Source: Dillenia suffruticosa (Eukaryota; Streptophyta; Magnoliopsida; Dilleniales; Dilleniaceae). From it: a stretch of DNA of 64,000 nt. Below are positions 11,851-23,800 of this stretch, piece by piece (the first letter of the stretch is position 1; each line of letters starts with the position of its first letter). A model generated the notes under the pieces. It had not been told where the DNA came from. It did not search any database and saw nothing but the letters and a program-made list of their open reading frames with translations. A program made the position numbers and the translations under genes. Location: contig JAVTVX010000017.1 in the NCBI GenBank assembly GCA_033439265.1, positions 12,608,001 to 12,672,000 on the forward strand, given 5' to 3'.

Positions 11851-14800
11851 CGGAATGATGATTGACCAAAAACATAGAAACGGGCAATGATGTTACATAG
11901 GAATGATGAATGTTATGTGGTACATTGACCATGAGTTACTGGAGACTTTGAAGACAATATACAACTTGTTTTGGTAAAAATGAAACTTTCTTTGAAATAT
12001 CTTAGTTAAAAAAATGATTTTATGGCATGTGCTCTCATAAAATCCTCATCCTGTAGAAAGATAGCATAGGAGTAATGTCCTTCTTTATAGAAAAAGGAGA
12101 ATATATTGAATGAAGGAAAGGATATACAAAAATTCCCAAGGAAAAGGAATCCTCAGAAGAATTAAGGAATAATATAAATGAATAAAGGGGAAACAAATGC
12201 ACAATTGCTCTCGAACTCTTTTCAAATCTTCTAAACCATAATCTTTAAAAACCCTAGAATGACAAATTAATCTGTTTTTTGAAATGGTAAACCACGAAAT
12301 TTCATCAAAGAATCAGGCTAACTTATTAAAAATGGAGTCAAAAGTTGTGAGGGCATGACTTCATTTTTGAAATTTGCAAGCTCCAAAGTTCCAGCCAAAA
12401 TGTTGAGCTTCCCATAAAACGAGAAAATGAAATATAATTAAAAAGGAAAACAAATGAAGCTTCTCTTGCTGTTCTATGGGTGGTCAAAGAAGTACCACTA
12501 AAAACAATATTTTTTTTATACTGATATAAACACAGTTTTTTTTTTTTTTTCCTCCTTTCTTTTTAACCATTTGGTCTTTCTAAGGACAAGAGAAGTTTAA
12601 GAAATTAGAATACGCACACTTTTATGTTATATTACTTAAAATGTCATCATGGTTTAACCATTAATTTGACTGTGGTTGAACCATTGATCCGTTCTCTTTT
12701 CGTGTTCAAATGTTCCGGTTAGTTCTTAAAACACTGATTTGAAGGTAGTCTTGAATCAGAAATAATAAAAGCAATGGAATCCTTATATAAATAAATATGA
12801 ATCAGATGCAAATTATCATATCATCACAAGGGAACACAAATATTTCCATGCATGTTTATGCAAGTTTTTAGCACCTGCACCAGATCACAGAAACCTGCCA
12901 TCCCAAAAAATTTTGCTAATTCAATTCTGCCATATTTTACTGCCTCCTCCAGCTTCCCAACCTGCAGATCATACAAAAGCACCTTGAGATTTCAGATCTA
13001 AAGATAAAAATTCTATGCCATGCCTGCTAAGAGAATGGAAAACCGGACTTTTGATTTGTCATTTTTCTGTCATGCATGTGGTGGTACTGAGAATTCAATG
13101 GCAATGGCAGAGCTACCCTTGACATTAAAACCTTAGGAGACAATATTGCCAAGATGGAATCTCACATATAAGACACTGAAATAATTCGCTTCTTTCCAGA
13201 AGGATGTAAATTAAGTTGAAAAGGAACGTATTACCCGGACTAGCTCAATAAACTTCTGACAATGAAGAAGAAAGCAGGTAGCAGATTTATCATCCTGCAG
13301 TGTAGCAAAATGCTTGTCATTGCCTAAATAATTTTGATTCTGCTTAATAATGAAAATCAAGCAGTAGGTTAAAAAAATAAATAAATAAATAAAAATAAAA
13401 AGTCATCTTAAGATCCACAAACTATAGGTCAACAACAGCTGCAATAACTCTTTTAATACAATAGAGCAGCAAGTCACTCAGCAGGGCATATTCAGTCCAT
13501 AAAAATCTAAAGGGAACTTGCAAAGAGGGTGGAATTTTTCTAGGAGTGGCCAACATCAGATCTGCACCTGCAGTCATTTAGTTAGTACTCTTACATCATA
13601 AAACAAGGATGTTGCCAGTGTAGTCTATTGAAAGAAGAGTTGAAGATGAGTATTGCAATTCCTCTCCAAACAAACCAAGACCTTCAGCCCACTCTCAAGG
13701 CATATTTGGTAAAACAATTCAGCCCAAGAAGAAGCCTCATCAGGCCCAAGGAAGGGCCCTCTTCCAGCCCAAGAAGGGAGGGCTTGAAGCCCTTCCCCAA
13801 CAGCCAGCAGACTAGCCGTTATTCTGGCTGTTGGAGGGCCATCATTTGTCCTCCCAAGTTACCCCTTTTTTCTCCTATAAATACCTCTCATCCTTCCCTT
13901 TGTAACTTATGAACAAATGTTCAAACAAAGCTAGTGTCTTGTTCACAAAATGCAATAAATTTCTGCATTCTTTTTTCTTATAGCTTGTGATCTTTCTTTC
14001 AAAATTTCAACATGGTATCAGAGTAGGCCTCTATACCTTCTTCCTCCGGTCTTGGTGATCCTCCACCACAAATTAGCACCTCCATGTTCACTTCCATTCT
14101 TCTAGATGCTACAAACTACAATGCATGGCAAGACACCATCAAGAGGTCCTTAAATTTCTTCAACCTCGAAAATCATATTTTGGAGGACCCCTTAGATGAT
14201 GTTGATCCTTCATTCAAAGCATGGAAGAAACGTGATGATCAAGTGATAGTGCTACTTCAAATGTCTCTTTACAAGACCCACAAAACAATGGTCACATGGA
14301 TTCCTAATGCAAAGGCTTTGTGGGATCAAATGCATGCACTTTATGGGCAAGAGACCAACACCGGGCGGATCTTTGAGCTAAAAAGGAAGATCTTCATATT
14401 CAAAAATGAGGTAAAGCTCTACCCGAATATTTTGGGGAATATAGGAATCTATGGAATGAACTCAATTTATTAAGGCCTTCTACTACAAATCTCAAGACCC
14501 TACTTCAAAGAAATGATGTAGACATGACCTTTGGTCTTCTCATGAGTCTAGGAGATGAGTATGCTGCAATTTGCTAAGAAATTCTTAGAATGAAGCTTTT
14601 CCTTCATTCCAAGAAATTCAATTCATAATCCAAAGAGCTGAAACTAATATAAGGCTTGAAGAATCATCCAAGCTCCAATCTGAAGCTCAGGCCTTCAAAA
14701 CAACTCAAGCAGATCATGCGACCAACAAAGCTCAAAAGTTCACAAAAAGGGAAGTGTGCATGCATTGTAAAAAGCCGGGTCACAAAAGGGAGAAGTGCTT

Positions 14801-17800
14801 GGTTTCTTCATCCTCAACTGAGGCCCAAAGGAGATGGAGCAACCAGCATATGCCCAACAAGTTTCTCAAGTTGCTGCCCTTAAAACCAAAATGGAAGAAA
14901 TGCAAAACGAAATGAGGAAGGAAATACAAAGGATCATCAGTCGAGTTGCTCTTCATTCGGGTAACAATCTAAACTCATCTCATTTCAATAAGTGGCTTAT
15001 AGATTCCGATTGTGACAATCATATGGTCAAAGATAAAAACAAAATCGAAAGATTTATTCCTATCTGACCATAAGATTGTCAAAGTAGTTAATGGTCAAAA
15101 ACTAGAAGTTGATCACATGGTTGAAGTTGAAATTCTTGGCAAGAAAACCAAAACCCTATATGTGCCAAAATTCAACTCCAACCTTTTATCCATTAGCAAA
15201 TTAACTAAACATCTAGAATGCAAAGTCACTTTCGATCCTAACCAAGTTGTATTTCAAGATCTCAAATTGAATCTCTCGATTGGCAAGGGGTATAAAAAGA
15301 ACAACTTATACTATTTGGAACAAGAAAACCAAGCTTTTGAAGTCCAAAATCAGGCATCTTTTTTGTGGCATGCTCGCCTAGGACATCCCGGAGATCTAGC
15401 TTTGAAGCGCCTATTTCCAAATAAAGAAATAGAAAATAGGCATAACAAAGATTGTATTCTTGGAAAACAAACTAGAATGTATTATCTAATCTCAAACACC
15501 ATTTATGAAAATGCTTTTGAGTTAGTTCATTCTGATGTCTGGACTTCACCCATAGTGTCTCATAATGGTTTTAAATACTTTGTGACATTCATTGATCATA
15601 AAACAAGGTACACTTGGATATATTTGTTAGTCACTAAGGCTGAAGTTTTTGAACCCTTAAGAGCTATTATAGATATGTGACTAAACAATTCAATGCCATC
15701 ATCAAAATACTTAGATTCGATCATGGGGGTGAATACACTAGTAATGTCTTTGAGGATTTCTTGGAAGAAAAGGAGATTATTCATCAAAAGTCATGTGTAT
15801 ACACTCCACAACAAAATAGAGTTGCCAAAAGAAAAAATAGGCATCTTTTGGAAGTAGCTAGAGCAATGATGTTCTATGCGAATGTTCCCAAAGAATTTTG
15901 GAGTGAAACCATGAAAACAACAACTCACCTTACAAACTTTATGCCCACAAATGTCCTAGGAGGAAAGTCCCCCTTAGAGCTTCTTCTTAATAGGAAACCT
16001 AATATTTCTCATTTAAAAGTTTTTGGATGCACTTGCTATGTACATGTATCGGCACATTTTAGAAACAAGCTGGATGAAAAGGGAAGAAAATGTGTGTTTT
16101 TAGGTTATTCCATATTTGAAAAGGAGTATAAATATTATAATCCTTTAACTACCAAACTATACACATCTAAAGATGTGATATTTGTAGAAAATGAACCTTA
16201 TTTTGTAGAAATGAAGAACCAAGAGCACTCAAGGAAGAAAGGTGACTAAGATCATTGGAATGTAGTACTTCCTATCATCAAAGATCCACCACAACCAAAT
16301 GAAGAAGAAGAACTAATTCAAAGGGAAGATGACCATCCATCCCAAGAAGAATCGGCCTCTTCTCATTCTGATCATGAAACGGACCAAGAGGAAGCGGGAG
16401 CTGATTTGGAACAAGAGCAAGTTTTAGAAGAACAAAATGATCCTCCTCTTCGAAGATCAACAAGACTTAAGCTTCCTCCATCGGAGTGGATGAGTCGTAG
16501 ATATCCCATTGCGACTACTATACCACCTCTCATGTTTTCTTGAGCCACCAAGCCTTCATAAGAAACTTGATCAGCACCAAGAACCAAGGAACTTTGAAGA
16601 AGCCAAACATCATCCTCAATGGATCCAAGGCATGAAAGAAGAACTAGATGCCTTAATAAAGAATTTGACATGGGAGATATCATCTCTTCCAAAGGGAAAA
16701 GGAGCCATGAGATGCAAGTGGGTTTACAAGATTAAGCACAAGAGTGATGGAAGCATAGAGAGATACAAGGCAAAATTAGTTGCAAAGGATGGTTTCACTC
16801 AAGCTTATGGAATAGACTATAAGGAGACATATGCTTCGGTGGCCAAGATGAACACAATTCGAATCTTGATATCCCTTGCCATCAATCACTCTTGGCCCAT
16901 GTTTCAAATGGATGTGACAAATGCCTTTCTTCAAGGAGACCTAGAAGAAGAGGTGTATATGGAGGTTCCCCCGGGCTTTTCTCGTCAAGACAATAAAGTG
17001 TGCAAACTAAGGAAAGCAATCTATGGTTTCAAACAATCTCCTAGAATATGGTATGCCAAACTTAGCTCTACTCTTCTTAACAATGATTTCCAAAAATGCA
17101 ATAGCGATACATCTCTTTTTGTTAAGAAACAAAATGAAAATATTATTGTTGTCTTAGTCTAAGTAGATGACATGATTATAACCGGAAATGATTTAGACTT
17201 AATCAATCAAGTAAGGGGATTTCTTCAAACAAAGTTTGATATCAAAGATCTATGAAAACTAAAGTACTTCTTAGGGATAAAACTTGCCTATTGTTCAAAT
17301 AGGTTTGTCCTATCACAAAGAAAGTATGTGCTTGACCTTTGCAGGAAACTGGAAAACTAGGTGCCAGACCTACATGCAGCCCTGTCAACTCCTCTTATGG
17401 TCTTAAAGATGATGAAGAAAAATATGACGATGAGCAAAGATATCAAAGGCTCGTAGGGAGACTAATATATCTCACTATAACTAGACCGGATATATCATTT
17501 GTTATGAGCCAAGTAAGCCAACATATGCACCAGCCCAAAAAGAAGCATTGGAGAGCCGTAGAAAAAAATTCTTCACTACTTAAAGGGGTCTCCAATCATG
17601 GGAATTTGGATGAAAAAGAACAGTAGCTCAGAAATCACGGGTTATTGCGATGCAGCAAGCTGGAGATTCGGAAGATAGGCAATCAACTACGGGATATTGC
17701 ATGTTTATCAGAGGAAATTTGGTAGCATGGAAAAGTAAAAAACAATATGTGGTGTCAAGATCAAGCGTTGAAGCAGAATATAGAGCAATGGTAGCCGCAA

Positions 17801-20800
17801 CAAGTGAGATAGTTTGGCTAATAGCTCTAATATAGGAACTTGGATTATCCGTTCCAACTCCAATTCATTGGCACTGTGACAATCAATCAGCAATTCACAT
17901 AGCTACAAATCTGATATTTCATGAAAGAACAAAACACATCGAAGTAAATTGTCACTTTGTGAGACAAAAGATCGAAAATAAACTCATTACCCCCTTTTTT
18001 ACTAGAAGTGATTGTTAAGTGGCGGACATCTTTACCAAGGCGGGAACTGCTAGTCACCTTCTAAGTGTATACGCAAGTTGGGTGTCATAGACATATACAT
18101 ACCTAACTTGAGGGGGAGTATTGAAAGAAGAGTTGAAGAGGAGTATTGCAATTCCTCTCCAAACAAACCAAGACCTTCAGCCACTTTCAAGGCATATTTG
18201 GTAAAACAATTCAGCCCAAGAAGAAGCCTCGTCAGGCCCAAGGAAGGGCCCTCTTCCAGCTCAAGAAGGGAGGGCTTGAAGCCCTTCCCCAACAGCCAGC
18301 AGACTAGCCGTTGGAGGCACTCCAATGGCCAGAATTCTGGCTGTTGGAGGGCCATCATTTGTCCTCCCAAGTTGCCCCTTTTTTCTCCTATAAATACCTC
18401 TCATCCTTCCCTTTGTAACTTATGAACAAATGTTCAAACAAAGCTAGTGTCTTGTTCACAAAATGCAATAAATTTCTGCAGTCTTTTTTCTTATAGTTTG
18501 TGATCTTTCTTTCAAAATTTCAACATAGTCTTCAGCTAAGAAGGAATATCCACAATCATTTCCCAGCAACACTAAATAGCATTAATGAACTTGGTCATAC
18601 ACAATTTCCCAACTGACTATGTGACTAAGCAACGCTTTGTCCTGATTCCCACACCAAAGCAAAGAAAATACTGTATTTGGTTCTCAATCCATTCAATCAA
18701 ACCAAGTGACACAAAGGAAAACTAGAAAGACAAACAGGTGTGAGCACGATGCAACCACTTGCGTATCAAAATGTTTCCACCCATCTAATCTCTACTTTAG
18801 CTATCATAGGATTTTAGAGGAGGAAAATCTAGGCTTTAACAAACAATAATATCTTCCGAATAGTTATGACTTTGGCACTTCTCTATATATTCCTCCAATC
18901 TGCAAGCACAGATCCACTTTCGATTTTCTGATTTGCAACATTATGCTATGTTAGTTGAAGAAAACAGCAGTCTGTTCTATAGTGTGACTACAAAATCTAA
19001 TTGCATCTGGGATGGAATTATATAACTGCCATACATCACAGATTTGAAACAACAATTATCTTCAGCTTTACCTTCTTTTTGGCCACACCTTCACAAAGCT
19101 ACCCTAGAATAATGCGAAATGAAAAGAGGATGATTATTTGTGACCTCATAATTTAGTAGGAGCTCTCTCTTTTCTCATACCCACAACTCATGCCATATCT
19201 TTCTACATTAAGTTTTGAGCATAGAAGGTTGTAATGTGTTCCTTGCTTGCACAAATGTTTGGTTGGTGTGGAGAGAAAGGAATAGGAGGATGATTTTTAT
19301 ATAGGACAAGGGGCCCTCGTCAATTTTTATACCACACTCTTTGATTTCCTTTCTACATCAGGTCTTCTTGTGAGGATGTTCACTGTCTAATAGTCTTTTG
19401 CAACAGTTTAAATTGTTTAAAGTGTGCTTCTTATGCACTTTCTGTTTACCTCCTTTCCTATCACTGAAGAGAAAGCCTCTCCAATAGTTCGTTTCAGTCA
19501 TTTCTTGTGCTAGTATGTAAGAGGGCTAGCTTTCCAGCATTTTCGCCCTCCGTTGTTAAATAAACACCCCCCCAAACAGACACTATATTTTTGTAATATT
19601 AAAACAAACACTAGTTGGAAATGTTTGAAACACTCTTATTAAATCGTACAGTCTAGCTTTCATAAGATGCATCAATAGAGTAAGTATGACATTAAAATAG
19701 CAACAAGAAGAATCCAGAGAAGTTCTGTGACCTCGAACCTGAATGATTTGGGGATACCATTCATGAAGTTTACATAGTGCAGCATCAATCTCCCCCTGCC
19801 TGATCAGCTTCATTGGCAAAGGAAAAAAGTCAGGCAAGGACAGGTATTATTTATTATTACCATTATTACCACATCATATGATAATCTATCCAGAAACAAG
19901 TAGGAAACCACACTAGGAGCGCAAAGATTTAGGACACATTGAGTGCATGATAAGGAGATGTAGATAAGATGTTTTCACATGCTTTTATACATGTAAAATT
20001 AATCACATATACACATCTATTATTAGAAAGGGAGGGGGAAAAATGATCCAGCAACAGGTAAAGTCACTTCTTGGCATCCCCATGGCTCATGGCACTAGAG
20101 TGGTCCAAATGACTTACTATATATATATAGAAAATAATGAACACACACACACACACACACGACATTAATAACATTTATTTTCAGTTTAGTTTGCTTCAGC
20201 AAGAAATTTTTAAAAGAACAGTAAGTTGACTAAAGCATGAATAAGAATCAAATCTGATCACTATAACAACCAGCAATCAGATTCCAGCAAGCGTCAATGT
20301 GACCTTCACAAGAGCAACACATTTTGGCTTGAAGATTTGGGCCATAAAGAGGCTCGAAAGACCAAGTGTTTGACAGATGGTGGAACCATGGTTGCCAGAA
20401 ACCTTCTTTTATATATATACAAAAAGAAATTTACAATAGAAGTACTGAAGAATGTACCAAAACTTCAAAAGACAAGAAATCCTTAGAAGAGATATGAGAA
20501 CAATACAAAAGGCTAATGAACAACTGCTCTCCAATCCCTTCTCAACCCTTCAAAGCTATAATCCTTATAAATACTGGAGGTGTGAGTTGAGGGAAAAGTA
20601 TAAAATATAATTTTATCCCATTGAAGAGGAACTAATGGTCTGAGTTCTAAGAATTTTGGGTCTCTCTTCTCTCCAAATACCCGAGTAATAGCAAGAAAAC
20701 GCACATTTATAAAGCAAGCAAGATCCTTTAGCCCTCCAAAACCTCTAAATTTTACGAGAAACAAATCAAGAGACTCCTAGGACTGACCAGATTATTGTCA

Positions 20801-23800
20801 CGCATAGCAAATAAGTGGTTTCACATCTCTCTCATAATAGAGCAATGTAAAAATATGTGATCTCTATTTTCAAAATTGTTATATGAAAGAATAATAAGAA
20901 ACATGTTGTTTGAAGATAGATGATGAAAAGAACCTCTCTCTCTCTCTCTCTCTCTCTCCCCCCCCCCAACACACACACACAAGCCATAAAATCTCAATTT
21001 GAAATTTGAAGAGAACATCATGGCAGCTTCCATCGAGTCTTGCAAGGTTTGAGGCTTGCAGTAGAGAATAAAAAATGCTGGTGGAAGAAGACAGACAGTA
21101 GACCAGTAAGGAGATTGGCTCGCTTCTTTTCTAAATTGAAATAGATTTTAGTAGCAAAAGGAGATAAGAAAACAAGGAATCCTGAAACCAAAAATAGGAA
21201 AATATTAAAAGAAATTAGCTTTCTTATCTTGCTAGGGGTTAGCCAAAGTGCTCCTAAAAATCCCAAAGTTTTGCACATTGAGGAAGAAAATTCATTTGTC
21301 CTACAAAACAATTGCGAAACATCAACTAATTCCTGAAAGAACAAGCATTTCCTTATGTAGAATCACTCCTAAATAAGTGATTAAAAGATCATACTACATG
21401 GGATTTCTGCACATTTGGCCATTTAAATGGGTTTAACACCATTGACCTATGGTAGGTCGAAGATTCCACTACCCATTTCCTGAGGGAACATAAAGTGTCT
21501 AAGCATTTTGATGAAAATATTTATCAAAGAAATTTCGTGGATTGGGTTTGACTCTTTGTTTCTTCCTTGGCCTCAAGCTTTCGCCTCTTTTGTGCCCTTA
21601 GAGAAAGCCTCTTCAAATCACAACAAAAGATGAGTGTTTTAGAAAACAAAATAGAATAAAATCTGAATAATAAAATGAGACAATAGAGCAAACAACCCTG
21701 CCAATGCTGTAACAAGAGAAGGTCAGATGATGCATACTTTGCCTGCCACAAGCAAGGAGAGTGTTCCCAGTTCAAATCCATGACAGTCAAGACAAGTTAG
21801 CAGGTCTACAAAGAGTGTTTCCCAATACTAAAACATTCATCTCTATGTGCATTGATTCTTTTTTTTTTGTGTTGACCAACCGGTACCCAAGTTATCCGAC
21901 TAATCCGGTTCAAGCACTATGGAGCCCAAATTAGGAGTTTGGCTCTTCCGGCAACTGTTTTTCCATTCCCGAGACTCGTACTCGAGATCTTGATTAAGAG
22001 AGCTGGTGCCCTGCTAACTAAACCCACAGGACATTGGTTATACACATTGATTCTACTAAACAACTTCAGTACCTGACGAAGAGTCTTTCTCTGGTTCAAT
22101 GCATAAGTGTTGTCCTGCTCATTGAAACCACTGTCTCGGACCAAAGAAACAGGAGGTATGGTGCTTTCACTGGCCATATCGAATGAATTTAGTGTATCTT
22201 CATAACCGTAGTGTAACAAGTAAGAGCGAACAACCCTGTCAAATGACACGGGAATTAGCATGCAAACTTAATTAAGTATCAATGAGAAAAGTCTATTGAC
22301 TTGATTGATAAACTAAAAAGCTAGCATTGAATGTCCTAAAGTATTGAGAGGGTGTATGGGAACTGTACATAGAGCTGTCTAGTAGACTCCCAAACGCGTC
22401 CCAAACATAATAGCGGAAAAGAAGCTGCTTAAACTCTAGGTTAATAAATAGCCAGGAAACAAAGCTTGATTGCCTTTGACATTTTAGCAATCACTTGTAT
22501 ATGACATTCATAGTGCTGCACAGTAGGCCAACATACTATGGCATAATAAAGACCAACCATTAAAAAGACTCATAGGGAAAAATTGAAGATGAAAAGCTGT
22601 ACTATTAAGTAACATAAACATAGCAAAGCATTCAAATACCCACGAAACAAATTTAAAAATAATTCTTTGAAAATCACAGGAAAAACACAGTTCTTTGGAA
22701 ATTACAGATGACATCTAAGATAACAGCCGTTTCTTAAGATTACTGAGTGTCCCACACGTTGTGAGAAATACCAATCATTTTCTACACACAAGTCAGGAAA
22801 TTACATATATATATATATAAAAGCACCAACTGGCAGCATTATTACAACCTAAAGAACAAGCACCAAATCTATAAATCAAAGAACAGGCCAAAAATAAGTC
22901 AGTGTAGGGCTTAGTAGTGAGGTGTCAAAGGGCATCACTCTAGTGCAAAAATGACTTGAATCATTTCCTTTAGGGCCTAAATCTATGTGGCATCAAGTGA
23001 TCAAAAGCAAGCATTATAAACTAAAGCCTCATTTAAATTACAATAAAGGAATGGGATTGAAACCATTCATTCCAACACCAAATGTTTGGCGGTGGTCACA
23101 TGGAATTGGAATGGACCTGGATTGGGAATCATACACACCCTTTTGTGGGTATCATGAAACCTACATGGAGGGTGAGAATCAGTCGGAATCAATTCACGAA
23201 ATAATGATAGCCACAAATTCAAGGATCTCTATCTCCATCTTCTCGATTGGCCACTGTTGTCTAAAAGACAACAAGGCCCTCCTCTGGCTGTTGACATCAA
23301 GGACTCACCGAGGATGTCAGGAGGACATCAATCTTGAGGATCTTTTTTTTTTTTTTTGATTTTGTAACTATATGGTGGATGGATTTAAAAATTAAATTTG
23401 ATGAAGATGGTTCTTGATCTCTATCTAGAAAAAGATGGCTTTTTATTCTTGTCTTCAATTAGGTACTAAGAGATGTGTGCTTAGAATTTATTAGATCTCC
23501 GATTCCATTGAGAAATTTTTGGATGAAATATGTTGGATGGTTGAGTCTTTTCTTTTTATTTTTTTATTAATTGATTCAGGTTTTAGATATGATGTTCATC
23601 CCTTGTGTTATCTTGAGGTTTTCTTCCCCCCCCCTAGTTTGGATTTTATTCAATTTGAGAGTTCATCCTGGCTAATCAACTTGCGGTTCTTTCTCCCTTT
23701 TTTTCCTTTTCCAATATACAAGATGGTCATTTTATTTTCTTTTTCTTTCATTATTTGTTCAAATATGTTCATTTTATTCGGCTTTATGAGTATTGAAAAT

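Larger units (their letters stand above)
9726..12874 (-). other. RanBPM intron 9 with dispersed and tandem repeats
   Basis: A 3149-nt intron without a gene. It contains a 72-bp tandem duplication (10610-10753), copies of an unclassified dispersed repeat (about 10.36-10.95 kb and 12.08-12.26 kb), a (GA)n microsatellite at 11815-11847, and A/T runs. Confidence 0.7.
13626..18525 (+). mobile_element. Ty1/Copia element in RanBPM intron 7, nearly full length
   Basis: A 4.9-kb plus-strand (antisense to RanBPM) Copia element flanked by a perfect 5-bp target duplication, TAGTC, at 13621-13625 and 18526-18530. LTRs are 13626-14012 and 18119-18525. The primer-binding site is at 14013 and the polypurine tract at 18108-18118. 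The order is gag, protease, integrase, RT, RNase H, as in Copia. It is dead: frames shift repeatedly, the RT active site YVDD has become stop-VDD, and the integrase catalytic glutamate is lysine. The LTRs differ by 7 substitutions in about 386 aligned bases, a 21-bp indel and a 1-bp indel, so the insertion is fairly young. Confidence 0.95.
19808..22072 (-). other. RanBPM intron 6
   Basis: A 2265-nt intron holding a SINE at its 5' end, dispersed repeat copy C, a (CA)n run at 20141-20160 and a (TC)n run at about 20933-20958. No gene is visible. Confidence 0.7.
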
